Assembly (NCBI GenBank): GCA_003255025.1
Contig: QANY01008211.1
Coordinates: 669,743 to 733,742 of the forward strand
Length of the DNA stretch: 64,000 nucleotides
Reading direction: 5' to 3'
Source: Datisca glomerata
Taxonomy: Eukaryota; Streptophyta; Magnoliopsida; Cucurbitales; Datiscaceae
Part shown: positions 12,561 through 25,175 of the stretch, piece after piece
Layout: each line of letters starts with the position of its first letter
Position numbering within the stretch: position 1 is the stretch's first letter
Program-made: the position numbers and the translations under genes
The notes under the pieces: model-generated
The model's input: the letters and a program-made list of their open reading frames with translations, nothing else
What the model was told of the DNA's origin: nothing
Databases searched by the model: none

Positions 12561-13512
12561 CACATATAAGATCGATACTAGTGCTCCATTACCCTAGCGG
12601 AAGCTGCACTTGCCATCGTCAAGCCTTTTGACTTCCCTGAACCCCTGCAGGGAGTAACAGATATGGTTAGTAGCAGCAGAGTCAACAATCCAAGAAAAAG
12701 TAGAGTCAGCTACATAACAGGCCTCAGTAACCATTATTATACCTTTAGATCCCAACCATTTGAGATACTCTGGGCGGTTGTGTTTCCAATGACCAGCAGC
12801 TCCACAGTGATGACACTTGTCTTTCGATTTGTCTACTCATCCGGTGCTCTTGTCTTTGGCAGCTCTCGACTTTTGCTTCTTCGCTTTCCTTGGACATGTT
12901 CTCTGTTTCTTCTTAGAGCCAGAGGTGGAAGGCTTTCTTTCAATAAAGTTAGCATCTACAGACTTTCTCATACCCTTCAAAAACAAAGTCTCAGCAGCTT
13001 ACAACTCCGTCATGAGCTGAGGAAGTGAGTATTTTAGCTTATTCATCGATAATTAAGCTTGAAATAAATGTACTGGGCAAAGTCTCTAGGATCATATCCA
13101 TCTGAGTCTCACCATCAACCTCAGCACCCACGATCTCCATCTCATTCAGATAACTTATGATCAGCATCATATGTTCTTTGACAGGGGTTCCAGGTTCCAT
13201 CTCTGAACATTTCGGTGATGTTCAACATCGTATCAGTTGCGGTCTCAAAGTTCTGATGTTGTTGTTGCAACACATTGATTATAGATGCCAAGATCTAACA
13301 TCTGGCGATCTCATCAGCAACCAAGAAGCAGAAGCATCATTTTCCTCTTGAGTCGATTCATCAATAGGCTCAAGGGGATAAGGGGTAATGAGCACGAACT
13401 TGTGTTTTTCTACCGTCAGCACAATATCAAGATTTCAATTCCAATCCACATAATTTTCACCAGTTAATTTGTTCGCATTAAGATTAGTTGAGAGAGGGGA
13501 TAGCGACATGAT
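12561..13512 (-). pseudogene. Copia D gag and protease remnant
   Basis: On the minus strand gag opens at about 13,512 with SLSPLSTNLNANKLTGENY and continues through a UBN2-like body (EMEIVGAEVDGETQMDMILETLP near 13,060-13,150). A zinc knuckle follows near 12,780-12,820 (CHHCGAAGHWKHNR; the fourth ligand position is Arg instead of Cys). The protease site comes next (about 12,660-12,710), reading WIVDSAATNHIC, where DSAA replaces the usual DSGA. The gag shell would package element RNA and the protease would cut the polyprotein. Several stops interrupt it, and the missing knuckle Cys and altered protease motif fit a dead copy. Confidence 0.85.
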
Positions 13513-14965
13513 TACTGAAAAGAATAATAAAGCGATGTAAATAAATGCTCAATTGTTTAGAAAAGTATGATGCATGATACAACTACTTAAATAATTAAAG
13601 ATCCATTAATAAAATTCCTCCATGATGTTACGATAAAAAATGATAGGTTGTCTTATCGAGAGATGAAGTCCAAACTATCTTCTATCGCATCGAGACTCTT
13701 CTCGTTTAGTTAACGCTCAAATGTCTCCACATCTAGCTTAACCAATCAACAATAGTTTTGGTCACCTTGACCCCATTGACTAGCCTCTAAGTGAAGATTC
13801 TAATGTGCCTCAGTCTAGGTGTTTAACCAATGCATCGACTCTTCAAAGTTGTTATGGACTAATAGTCCGTCTATGAGATGGTCCTACCCCACCACTTCCT
13901 TTAGAAGCCTTAGCTTCTCAAGCAACTTGATGACTCAAAGCATCATGACTCTAAAGTTTCTCCCATTGAAGAGAGGACCGCTATAGGAAATTCTAAACCA
14001 TTTCTCGTGACACGATCAAGTTCGCGTTGGAGACCTTAGGATTGGTTCAACGTAAACAACTCTCCCACTTAGTTTTTGAAAAACTTTGAATTTTTCATTG
14101 TTTTTCAAAACATAACTTTTATTAATTTGAAAAATGTGATGAAATTTATAAATCTTTTATTTAATTTAAAAATCATAACTATTATAAATTTCACATGGTA
14201 AAACCATTACAATTAATGAACAATGATGCATGTACATGTTACATGGTAATTTGATATTGGCATATCTCAAGTTCTATATGGCATGTTATATAATGATGCA
14301 CGATTAAAATTAAATCATACATTTACAATTAACCTCCATATCAGCTCATGTCAAATTACAAACCAAAAAGAATAATCAATTACAAATTAATTTATAAACA
14401 AATCTTCATGGCATTAGTAATTGTCTATTTGTCCTTCAGGTTATCCCATCACTTTGTAACTCTTTACAAATGTTCATTCCCATTATAAAATTAAATTCAA
14501 AATTCAAAATTCAAAATCAAAATTCAAATTTCAAATTTCAAATTTCAAAAATTCAAAATTTTGATTAAAACCCTTTAATTAAGGAAAATAATTTTTCTAA
14601 TTAAATAATCTCACTAATTATCCTCCTTTTTTAAAGAAAAAACAAACCAAAACAAAAACAAAATAAAAGATAAAAATATAACATTGATAATGATCTTTTG
14701 AATTCAAAATTCAAAAGATAAAAAGATAAAATAAATAATTATCTTTCATATCAAATTCATCTTCATCGGTTTAAAATTTAAAATTTATAATTCAAAATTT
14801 AAAAGATAAAAAAATATATAGGATAAGGGTTATCGCGAAACATCACAAGTTTTCCTAAACCCTAATTGTTATCACCTAGAGTTTCACAAGCCCTAGTCAC
14901 CATGTAGGGTACGGCAGTAGACAGTGGCGATGACGGGCGCCGGAACAGTGCCGCCAGCCACCGGA
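13513..14965 (-). mobile_element. Leader of copia element D
   Basis: This is AT-rich non-coding DNA upstream of gag. It contains a run of ttcaaaa/aattc words at about 14,488-14,563 and, near 14,870-14,960, a GC-rich block with GCCGGAACAGTGCCGCCAGCC resembling leader A near 650-760. No primer site or 5' LTR follows. The similarity stops near 14,965, where unrelated DNA begins, so D lost its 5' LTR or was cut there. Confidence 0.6.
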
Positions 14966-16790
14966 ATAGTAACTCATTTTGTTCTTTCAAAGCTCTCTCT
15001 GCAGTTTCTATTATTCTTCAACGCCTCCCCTCTTTCTTTTTTCCCTTATAACCAATCACCTTCAAAATTTTCAAACCCTAAAAAATCCCTAGAAGACCTC
15101 TTTTCTATTTCTCTCTATGCATATTTCTCTCTATTAAGGATCACCAATATTCTCCAAGCTAAGGAAATCCTCTCTAGGTTTCACCCTCCAAAAGAAATCT
15201 TAGAAGACCTCTCTCTCTCCCTCCCTCCCTCTCTCTCCCTCCCTCTCCCTCTCTCTCCCTCTCTCTCTGATCTATTAAGGCTCATCAAAATTCCCTTACT
15301 GTTGATTTCCAACCACCAGAAGACTTCTTAGCAGACCTTATTTCTAACTCTCTCTACGCCTCTTTCACTCTGTTAAGGTTAAAAAAATCTCCAAGTAAAT
15401 TTTCTTTAGGTTCCCACCCCAAAATAATTCTTAGAAGACTTTCCTTGCATCTCCCTACTATCCTCTTTTATAGAAATTAGGAGACGCGTACTTGTGTTGC
15501 ATGTAATATGTCATGTTTTTTTGTTAATTCAATAACATGAAGAAAAACCATAAACATATTCAATATTCTTTCTTTTCTAAAAAGTAAGAGAAAATATACA
15601 AATTTTAATTATTTAAGAAATTAAATTTAAATAGTACATTGAATTAAATAAAGTATCAATCAAACTCTCTTATGAAATAACATGATATCTTCTCAGAATA
15701 ACATGTCTTGCACATTATATATAAAATGAGATACCTGGTGACTCATTATAAATGTTAGAGTATAAAATTTAGATATTATATATATATTAAAAGTTTTGGT
15801 GCTAGAACATAATGTATATAAAATAAGATGTGTTAAATTAAAGTTAGATGCGTGAAACTATATTATATAGTATTGATTTTCAAATGTTATAGAAATGACT
15901 TTATTTATCAATTTATCATATTTCTAAGAAATAATGGTATCGTTAATAGATAGTTGAAAAATATAATAACGTCATCTTTCAATTCATTTATATAAATTTT
16001 TATGTTGCAAATAACATAAATATTATATAATATTTAGTAACAAAAAAATATGAACAATTAAAAAATAATTATTCCATGTATGTAAAAATATCTTAAACTT
16101 AGTCTTTACACACCTTATTCACTTTCCTAATAGCATAATATTATTAGATATATTTTTAATTTGTAAACTATACATAAAATTTATTATGTAAATAAAATAA
16201 ATGAAAAATTAGAAAATATCTATTTTGAATGATATTTTAAAAGGGATTAAAATGTAAAATTAGAATGAAAAGTTTCTCTCCTTTAAACTTCTCTCTCTTT
16301 CTAACATCTTTCACTGATCTATTAAGGCTCATCAAAATTCTCTAAAGAAAATCTTTTGTTGGTTTCCAACCCGCAGAAGAATTCTTAGCGGACATTGGAT
16401 CTATTAAGGCTCATCAAAATTCTCTAAAAAAATATTTTGTTGGTTTCCATCCCCCAAAAGAATTCTTAGCAGACCTTATTTATATCTCTCTATACGCCTC
16501 TTTTTCTCTGTAAAAGGTAAAAAAACCTCCAATAAAATTTTATTAAGGTTTCCACCCAAAAAATTTATTAAAAGACTTTCCTTGCATCTCCCTATTACGG
16601 CTTTTTATAGAAACTAGTATAAACGTAAGTGCATTGCACGTAATAGTCTTAGTTTTCCTGTTAATTCAATAAAAAATAGTAAAAATATAAGCATATTCAT
16701 TATTCTTTTTTTTATAAAGTGACAGAAAATATACTAGTTTTTATTATCTGTGAAAATAAATATCTGACCTGGTAAAAGTAAGATACTGTA
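14966..16790. other. Unidentified DNA with an internal direct duplication
   Basis: Two related blocks, about 15,270-15,545 and 16,315-16,700, share gatctattaaggctcatcaaa, ttcttagcagaccttatt, cctctttttctctgt and gactttccttgcatctccct in the same order. The second contains an extra tandem copy of its first 70 bp (16,315 and 16,410). Between them lies about 770 bp of AT-rich sequence. After each block comes a GCATTGCACGTAAT-like palindromic motif (16,626-16,645; degenerate at 15,485-15,510). The frame at 14,924-15,331 overlaps a CT tract and shows no domain. It could be an unrecognised non-autonomous element, but I cannot name it. Confidence 0.5.
15205..15275. repeat. CT-rich (CTCCCT/CT)n tract
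   Basis: A pyrimidine-only stretch of CTCTCT, CCCT and CCTC units lies just before the first gatctattaaggctc block. It produces a Ser/Leu/Pro-rich frame with no gene character. Confidence 0.9.
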
Positions 16791-19300
16791 AGGACCCAAC
16801 AATACTTCGATCTAATGGAGAGCCAACATGGTTATAAACTGGAGACATAGTAGAATAGGGTGACTAACAAGGCTTGGCTTAAAGCATGTCAGCCTGAAGA
16901 AGAAGATCCCTAGCATATTTATGTTAATTTACAAAAATTCAAGACTTAAGAAATAAAAAAGGTGTCCTAGGTCAGTCATGTCAAACTCATTTTGCAATGT
17001 ATGAATGATCCTATCAATATAAGAATTGTTGCTCCCGATAATAATGATATCATCAACATAAATCAGAACATACGTAAGAGAAGTAGAAGTATCATGAACA
17101 AATAAGAAGTTATGCATGAGAACCAGTAAAACCAAGAGACATAAGGTGACTAGTAAACCTCTCAAACCAGGCTCTAGGTACATATTTGAGTCCATTGAGG
17201 GATTTATTAAGTTTGCAAATATAGTAAGAATGTAAATGATCAATAAATCCTAGAGGTTAGCTCATGTAGACCTTTTCAGAAAGGGATCCATGAAGAAATG
17301 CATTTTTAACATCTAACTATCATAAAGGCCAGTTATAAGTGGCAGCCAATGAGAGAAGAATTTTAATGGTAGGTTTTTTTACAACTGGACTAAAAGTTTC
17401 ATCATAATCAAGTCCAGGTTGTTGGTGATATCCTTTAGCAACTAAACGTTTGTTATACCTAGCTATGTTACCGTCAGGATTATATTTAAGCTTGTAGACC
17501 CATTTGCATCCGACAAAATGTTTTTATGGAGGTAGGGGAACCAATGACCAGATGTGTTGAGACTGAAGGGCGTGAAATTCCTCATTCATTTTCTTCCTCC
17601 AAGTTTCACTCTTGGGAGCTGAAGTGTAGCTAGTAGGTTTAGAAGTGTAGGAAGGACTGTGGGAGGAAGCCGAAAAAACAAGGAAGGCTTTCTTTTTGGA
17701 AATTCTAGATTTTGATCGAGTCTGCTTAGGGTGGTGAGGCTAATTTCTGATCTGAGAGTTAGGAGGAGATGGTGAGGCAGAAAGATCTATGGTAAGGTAG
17801 AAGAAATTCCAGGAAAAAGAGGTTTATCTAAACCAGACATCGTACCATATATATGTTTCGCACACCTATCTAGAACAGCAGAAGCAGTCTGTTCAGAAGA
17901 AATAGGTATATCATGCAAATTATGAGACATATCAGACACTGGCATAGTAGAATTAGGAGTGGTAGCCAAATTAGGAGGCAAATTAGAGACAAATAAATGA
18001 GATTTAGAATGTTTCAATTCAGACAGAGTAGCAACATGGTGGGATAAAGCAGAAGAAGAATGATAAGTATGCAAGGGAAGAGATGTGTGAGTAGCAATAG
18101 CATGATGTTTCCCAGAATCATCCGCATGAGATGTAGAAGAAGTGCAGGAAAGGTAAAACATGTAAATAATCATTCTTAGCACCGGAAGTAGACATATTAG
18201 TATGTGACATAGTAGCAGAAGAGGATTGCACAAAAGGAAAGCTAGTCTCATCAAATAAAACATGTCTAGAGTTATATAATCTATCATGAGATTTATCATA
18301 ACATAAATACCTTTTTTGATTAGGAGCATGGCCTAAAAATACACATGCAATAGATTTGGAATCGAATTTATGTTCCATATATAGCCTCAAGCTAGGGTAA
18401 CATGTACACCCAAACACCTTTAAGTGTTTGTAGTCTGGTTGTTTGTCAAACAATTTCTCAAAAGGGGAAGCATTGTGTAACCTAGTAGTAGGCATTTGGT
18501 TAATCAGGTATACAACAGTACCAATGACATAATTCCAAAATGTTGGAGGAACAGAAGCATGATGCAAGAGGGTAAGCCTAGTTTCAACTAAATGCCTATG
18601 TTTGCTCTCAGCAACTCCATTCTACTAAGGGGTATAGGGGCAGGATAATTGATGTATAAAACCATTATCCTAAAGATAAATTTCAAAGGCATTACTTGTG
18701 AAACCCCCCCCCCCCCNAAAAGGTAATCTGGACATTTTATGAGTAATGCAACTAGTACAAACACATTGATCCAAAACAGAATCATTACAATGTATATGTG
18801 CTCTACTTAAAAAAATTTTAACAACAGTATTAGAAGGGTGACCAAACCGATATTGCTAAAGAAGATCTGAGTTTTTGGACCCAAGAAAGGAAACTTTTGG
18901 TTTGAACAGGGAGGTTTGGATGGGGTATAAGCCATTCACACTTTGGCCTTCATGTAGAATGTGGCATGTGGCTTTGTCCTGTATCTAGAAAAGGTGAGCA
19001 TAAAAAATAAAGAGGCAATTGTGATCAAGATAAAATTGGTTCACATATAGCAAATTATTAGAAATGAGGAACACAATATACTTGAGGCAAACAAAAGGAA
19101 TTTAAAGAAGTTGTAAGCATGCCAGAACCGGTATGGGAATTGGAAGTGATTGACCATTTCCAACTAAGACACTCTCATCACCAGAAAACTCTGAAGCACT
19201 AAGAAGGTTGTTCAAGTCTGGCGTGAGGTGTAAGTTACACCCAGTATTAGTTAACCATACATGAGGATCTTGATGATGTGCTCCGTGACTGATGGCAATC
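16791..19300 (-). pseudogene. Copia E pol remnant (RE1/Retrofit-like), cut in RNase H
   Basis: On the minus strand: the protease region near 19,200-19,300 (HVWLTNTGCNLHLTPDL, where NTG replaces the catalytic DTG/DSG); integrase 18,567-18,230 (HASVPPTFWNYVIGTVVYLIN, FGCTCYPSLR, CVFLGHAPNQKRYLCYD); a linker rich in Ser/His; and RT with the catalytic box VLIYVDDIIIIGSNN and FDMTDLGHLFYFLSLEF (17,190-16,930). Downstream it reads KYARDLLLQADM and SPLDRSIVGSLQ, the start of RNase H, and stops abruptly at about 16,793. RNase H and the 3' LTR are gone. Many stops are present. An unresolved base (18,717) lies between protease and integrase. Confidence 0.9.
18704..18717. other. C13 homopolymer followed by an unresolved base (N)
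   Basis: Thirteen C residues at 18,704-18,716 are followed by N at 18,717. This is a sequencing or assembly uncertainty inside the copia E integrase region, so frame and length here cannot be trusted. Confidence 0.98.
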
Positions 19301-20486
19301 ATTGCTGAAAGAGTGGGTGAAGGACTTCTTCCTTGATATGAGAAGTTCATCTTGTGGAACCAATCCACTGCCGAATGCACCAATTTGTTGCAAATTTGGC
19401 ACTGAATTCTGGTTCCTTGATGAATATCTTAATTGAAAGAGATTGGGTTCTTGACAGGTTGAGTTGGCTGAGTAGGGGGTGCACCAAGAACTGATGGAAA
19501 TGGGGAAGAAATAGTCTGGTTTGGTGAAGTCCTTCCTCCTCTGCCAAAATTTGATGAAGACCTGCCAAAAGAATTTCTTCCTCCTCTGAAATTCCTTCCT
19601 CCTCATCCACGATTGTTTCCCTTATTATTGAAGACAACAATAAGACCAGTATTGTGAAAAATGTTCTAATTTTCTTGTTGTTTGCGTTGTGAGTCCAGGA
19701 ATTGCTCTTCGACTTTGAGAAGAACATGAAGTTTTTCCAGAGAAAGAGGTTCAGCCCGTGTACGGATAGAGGTTCTCACAGTATTGTATTCTTATCGCAT
19801 ACCGTTAATTGTGTATATTAACACATCTTCATTTTCAATGTTAATTGAGATGGTTGAAAGTTTATCTTTGATTTCTTTAATGCATTCAATGTAAGCATTC
19901 ATACCTTTATTTGGCTTCTTGGTTAAAGAATGGAGATCATACTTCAACTAAAGAATATTTGTTCTTGATACAGAGGAGAATCATTGCAGTATGAAATCCT
20001 AGATTTTCATCGACGTTCTGCAACCCACGATAACGCCAGAGCCATAGGTGAAAGAGTTGCGTTGATAAGCGTCATCAACGCCTGATCTTGGGCTACCCAT
20101 TGTTCAAATAGAGGATCAATATGCTCGGTTTCAAACCCATTTGTGTGCTTGAGAAATTTTGGATGGCATCTGACATATCCATCAATGAACCCAAAGACTT
20201 GATATGCTTTAAGAATAAATGTGATTTGGTACCTCCATAAGATGAAGTTGCATGTATCTAGATGAATGGATATCAAGTTGCAGATGTTAGAGAGTAGAAA
20301 GATTGGTGAGTGTTGAGGAGTTTCAGCCAAAGCCTTGACAGGGCTAGGGTTGATACAGTATTGTGTAGAAGAAGGATTTGGTGAGGCCTTAGAACTCACC
20401 TGAGATAGGGATTGTGAAATTACTTGTTCACGTGTTGGTTGATTTTCCTCATGATCGTCCATGGCTAGACGTGGCTCTGATGGCAT
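19301..20486 (-). pseudogene. Copia E gag remnant
   Basis: The frame opens with MPSEPRLAMDDHEEN at 20,486, whose first codons overlap the primer-binding site as is usual in RE1-type elements. It contains LDTCNFILWRYQITFILKAY (the conserved gag N-domain, W-x-Y-Q) and DQALMTLINATLSPMALAL. After frame breaks come a Gly/Arg-rich tail near 19,500-19,620 and the knuckle region CQICNKLVHSAVDWFHKMN (19,340-19,400), which lacks the regular CCHC spacing because later ligands are replaced. Gag packages element RNA in particles. Stops and shifts separate at least three pieces, so it is inactive. Confidence 0.85.
20473..20486 (-). other. Primer-binding site of copia element E
   Basis: The minus strand reads TGCCATCAGAGCC, one change from TGGTATCAGAGC-type sites at its core, and overlaps the gag start. 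It sits just inside the LTR at 20,487-20,721. Confidence 0.65.
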
Positions 20487-20721
20487 AAAGAAATTTAAGG
20501 AACATAGAAGAGAGAAATAGTACGAAGGAGATATTTCTCATTTACTTCTCAACAGTAACAACACGAACAAAATACAAGAAAAAGAGCTAAGGGATAAGAG
20601 AATAAAATGACTAAACTACCCCTAATCAACTAACAGACTAATACAACAAATAATACCTCACTTAATACTCACAACATAACCATCACTAACCCATCTAATC
20701 ATCATCTCACCAATCACTTCA
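20487..20721 (-). repeat. 5' LTR of copia element E
   Basis: On the minus strand it starts TGAAGTGATTGGTGAGATG (20,721 down) and continues with short A/T-rich blocks to the primer site. A ~235-bp LTR is within the range of RE1-like elements. There is no second copy, because the 3' half of E is missing, so the outer edge rests on the TG start and the similarity of its opening to RE1-type LTRs. It may be off by a few bases. Confidence 0.55.
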
Positions 20722-22554
20722 TTAAGAAACCAAGGTATACCGTAGCAAACAACCTGAGGCCTAACAGCAAAGATGTTAAGCAACCAAACACCAAGAATAT
20801 AACCATGGCCAATACCTCACTGTGACCAAACTAGGGGACCTCACTGGAATTTCCCTCAGCTATGGATAAATTATGGAAAAGTTCAACTCCTATTGGCTCA
20901 AACCAATCAAGAATCAGTACAAATTTCCATCTCTCAAAATTAGAAATTCATAATCAAATGTTACCAGGACTATCTGAGTGAGAAGAACGAACCTCGAACC
21001 TTCACAAGATACTGAAGGTGGATGATGAGCAGGAGTGGTGACAGAGAAGAAGCAGGTAAACTTCGAGAAGATGTAGACTCTTACCCAACTGGAACTACAT
21101 CGCCCACCCAGAAGAGAAACAGAACAACGACAATGAGAATGAGCACCTTTCCCACCATTTTTTCGACAGGGCGCTGAGCGGCTAACTGAAATCCAGACCC
21201 AAAATCTCGAGTCCCACTTTCAAAGAAGCCTGATACTGGATGACATAATGGCTCAGCCTTTCACTGGCCCTCACCAAAAGAAGCGAGAGCCCTGCCCACG
21301 AGCTTAAGAAGCTCAGGGCCAAGCTTGAAGCTTAAGAAGCTCAAGGTCAAGCTCGAAATAAGACGTGGGTAGGGCTTCAATGACAGCTTGGTTAAAAATT
21401 TGGGGGTTTTATAGGGATGTTCAAAATTGTCTTGAAAATTTAGAAAAGTGAGACTTTCTCTCTCTCAAAAATCTTGTAATAACTTAATACGAATTTTTTC
21501 ATTATCATATTATTTTAATTTCGTAAAATGGGAAAATAATTTCAAAATTAATAAAAGAAAATTCAGGTTCAATGTTACGTATACCTAGAAAAAATCAATA
21601 ACAATGATACATGTCATGAAACCAAATTTTGAGAATTAAAAATGAAGCAAGGGATAAATAGGGTAATGAAAATTTTCTCCTAGCCCAACCCCTTTTTATA
21701 TATTTGAGATAATAGGATTAGAGAAAAATAGAAGAAGAAAAATCAAATTCTTACTCTGAAGGTTATTATTGCACAATATTTTGCGAAATATGAACATGTA
21801 TTTAGACTTCATTTTGCTTTTATACCTTCATAAATTGAAAAAGAATTATTCCTTTTTTCAATTTTTTTTAATTATTCTTTATTTTGACTTTTTTATTCTT
21901 TTATTCTTTCTTAAGGTTTTTTGTTGTTTTTTGAATTTAAGGTACTTTTTCTTGGGATCTAGTACTAGGCTAACAACCAAAATGGGTACTAAAGAGAAGG
22001 GGTCTGATAAAATATAATATATAAAGTTGTCCACTTTGTTCACTCTCTAAAATTTAGGTATATACAATGGTATAGTTATTAGTGTTTTGATCAGCGTGGA
22101 AAATGACTACATGGATAGGAAGAATAGAGGCCTTGGCTATAGATTAAAATGACTATGTGGATATGGAAGGACAAAAATGTGAATTAGACATAGATTGACA
22201 CATGAATTAGCCTTGACTAAAATATTTTTTTTATTCGACTAGATAGATATGAAATGAATCGAACATGGATTAACATAGGCTACGATTAGGACTCAAGTTG
22301 GATTCAATTAAACCATATAGATTTGAAAAGAATCAGACTTTAGTTGATACAGACTTCAACCTCGACTCAATTCAGTTTGATTTCACTATAAAAAGTCATA
22401 TAAAAGACCTTGAAAAAAAGAGGCGTCAACAATTATGTGTTGTTATAGCACAACATGACCGCGTTCTAAAGCAAAAACATAATAAAAACCTAAAGCGCCA
22501 AATGAAATTTCATGAGAGCTCTCTTTACCAAATGAAAACTTCACCCCCTTAACT
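20722..22554. other. Stretch without recognisable gene
   Basis: I see no domain-bearing frame. 20,722-21,440 is moderately GC-rich with no clear repeat partner in the window. 21,290-21,365 has a ~30-bp direct repeat (gagcttaagaagctcagggccaagcttgaa and aagcttaagaagctcaaggtcaagctcgaa). 21,440-22,290 is AT-rich with T runs. The frame at 22,298-22,552 (84 codons, Lys/Gln/His-rich) matches nothing I know. Confidence 0.6.
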
Positions 22555-24200
22555 CACGTCTCTCATAGTAGCTCTCTCTTTCACACAATAGCTCTTCTCA
22601 CCAATGAGAGCTCTCTTGCAACTCACTCTCAAAGCTCACGGTAGCTCATATTGAGAATTTCCCTCTCTCATATCTCTCTCTATCTCTCAACTCTCTCTCA
22701 CAACTCTCTCTTTCAAATTTGTTGCAGGTCTCTATCACAGCAGTAAGCTCTCCCTCACAACTCTCACTCTTTCAACTCTGTCTCGCAGCTCTATGTTACT
22801 TCAATTTCACAGCTCAAAACCAAAGGTAAGGGTCTCATTCTCAAATTCTTGTCTAATTATAGTGATTTTCGTCTAATTTGTGATTTTGACTTTTTCTAAG
22901 TTGATTAGGGTCTGTGTTCCCAATTTCTGGGCATCTAGTAAGTTTTGAAATGAAAACTCATTATTTCTTGTCTGGGTTCTTTGTAATCGGTCTATTTGTT
23001 CAAGATATTGATGGTTTGCATTCTGGTTTTCGGTAAGTTAATTAGCTCTGAAATCATTAATCTATAGTTGAACAGTGAATATTTAGTGTTGTAGTGATTG
23101 TGTTTCTTCTTTGCAGCTTGAAACTCTTGTATTAGAAGCGAAGAGGATAGTTCCTTGCTTCATCTATTCTTGTAGTGATTTTTTCTTGGTTCATCTATTT
23201 TTGTGTAATGGTTCTTTGGGCTTTAACCTTGGTGCATGTGTTACTGGTTTGCTAAGTTAGGTAGTTTTGTTGGATTTGCATGACTTTAGTAATCTCCATC
23301 TTTAATCCCTTAATTGTTCTTGGTTTCTTTTAGTTTCTTGAATTGCTTGTGACGGTGATGACTCTTTTTTATCTTTTTGCAATTTGGGGTTGTTTACTTT
23401 ACGTATCATTGCAACAGTCTTGTAAGTTTTTATCGTATTGGTTTTTAGATCTTTTTCATATGTTTAGCTGCATAATCAGCTGACCAATATAATTTTTAAC
23501 CTCTATTTTGAAAATATGGCCTGCTTCTTCTTCATGTGAGTATCTCTTTAATCTGCACTAATTAAATACGATTACGATAGCTTTAATACGTGTAAGTAAA
23601 TAAATACACGATAGTTTTAATCTCTGTTAAGTAAATATATTTTAAATATTTCTCTGTAATGATATGTTTTGCCACATATGATGCATAGCTTAGATTCGAA
23701 TTATAATAGTCATTGTTCTAATAGAATTGTAACTTAGACAAAAAATGCCAATCTGACATAGGGTTGTTTATTGATTTATTGTCATTTTTTTAACAATGTT
23801 TTTTGTTTATAATGAAAGTACTTACGTATATACAAGAAGGGTGCTCTAGGGTAACAAGAAAACACAATTAAATGAAACTACTAACATGTATACAAGTGGG
23901 GTACCCTAGGAAAACAAGAAAAAATAATTCCAAATTCCAAATATGCAAACTACTACAAGACATTATACCAACAAAGTATAGCAACTTCTCACGCCAGTTT
24001 AAATGTATTACTTAATAATAAAGGATTAGTACAAGTTTGACGTGTTCTTTATTCTTGTAGTGGTTTGTATGGATAAAGTTTGGGTGCATCTTAATAGGTA
24101 TTGATTATCATTCTAAGCCTTATAACAATCATTAACTATGGAAACATTTTACTAACTACATTTTATGTTTGAACTTGATAAAGCTACAAACGCGTCTAAG
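22555..24200. other. CT-rich and AT-rich stretch upstream of the CACTA transposase
   Basis: 22,560-22,800 is a CTCTC/TCTCA-rich block repeating agctctc and ctctctca, followed by an ...aaaccaaag|gtaaggg junction that looks like a splice donor near 22,825. This could be the transcribed leader and first intron of the CACTA transposase that starts at about 24,220, but no coding exon is visible between. 23,815-23,930 holds two ~60-bp related blocks (tatacaag...gggt...ccctagg/ctctagg...aacaagaaaa), possibly short LINE 3' tails on minus. The rest shows nothing. Confidence 0.45.
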
Positions 24201-24214
24201 CTAGGAGTTCAAAA

Positions 24215-25175
24215 ATTTTATAAAGATGGCCGAAAGATATGCAGGTTATCCAGAAAAGGTAATACGTCCTTGCAAAGACTGTCAAAATCTAAGTCATTAA
24301 TGTACCAATATTGTGTATGATCATTTAATTATAAGAGGCATGTATCTTACATAGAAGAATTGGTATCATCATGGAGAGCCAATGAAAGATGTTGAGATTT
24401 AATCAAATGATGATATAAGATTCTCTTACACATATGATTGTATAGAACATTGTATAGATACAAGTTTCAAAATGAAAATTTAGACACGTCAGAGGAGAGA
24501 GATGATGATTTCTTTAAAAGGTTAGAAGATGCGAAAACTCCACTCTATCTATATTGTACAAAATATACAAAATTATCGTCCATCACTACATTATATAGAT
24601 TGAATATTGCTAGTGGATGGTCTGATAAAAGTTTTAATAAACTTCTTAAAATAGTTCACGATATGCTACCCGTAGAAAATGTACTTCGGACATCAATGTA
24701 ATCTGTGAAAAAATTTCTCAAGATATTTGATTTAGGATATACGAAAATTCATTCTTGTATGTTTGGGAAAGAGAAAGAAACTTATACAAATGTCCTAATT
24801 ATAGTTCTATAAGATGGAAAGTGGATGAGCGTACAAAATAGAACAAAAACAAGGATACCAGCTAAACTATTACGATACTTCCCTATAATACTAAGGTTTA
24901 GGAGAATGTTTAGGTCTGTGGAGTTGTCTAAACAATTAAGGTGGCATTTCCAAAATAAAAGCAGTGATGGGAAAATGCGTTATTCGGTGGCTTCTGTTGC
25001 TTGGGAGTTGGTAAATGAGAAATTGTTGGGTTTTGCTACTGATCCGCATAATCCTAGAGTTGGTCTTACTACAGATGGATTTAATCCTCTTAGTAATTTG
25101 AGCTCCAAATATAGTTGTTGGCCAGTGATGCTTGTGACATACAACTTGCCATCGTAGATTCACCTATCACTCCAA
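24215..25175 (+). pseudogene. CACTA (En/Spm) TNP2 transposase, N-terminal remnant
   Basis: TNP2/TNPD is the DNA-cutting transposase of CACTA elements. Near 24,225-24,390 the frame reads MAERYAGYPEK, PCKDCQN and WYHHGEP, matching the transposase-associated domain (PF13963-like). 24,438-24,701 gives TTLYRLNIASGWSDKSFNKLL and HDMLPVENVL. 24,960-25,157 gives GKMRYSVASVAWE, FATDPHNPRVGLTTDGFNP and YSCWPVMLVTYNLP, the core opening of the TNP2 family (PF02992) with its conserved DGFNP. Stops split it into at least three frames. After MLVTYNLP the sequence leaves the family, so the rest of the catalytic domain is deleted. Confidence 0.85.

Noticed and set aside
14924..15331. 135-codon plus frame
   Set aside because: Half of it is a CTCCCT tract and the rest has no recognisable domain; it crosses the edge of the copia D leader.
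22298..22552. 84-codon plus frame, Lys/Gln-rich
   Set aside because: No domain, no homologous copy in the window, no clear start context; chance frame cannot be excluded.
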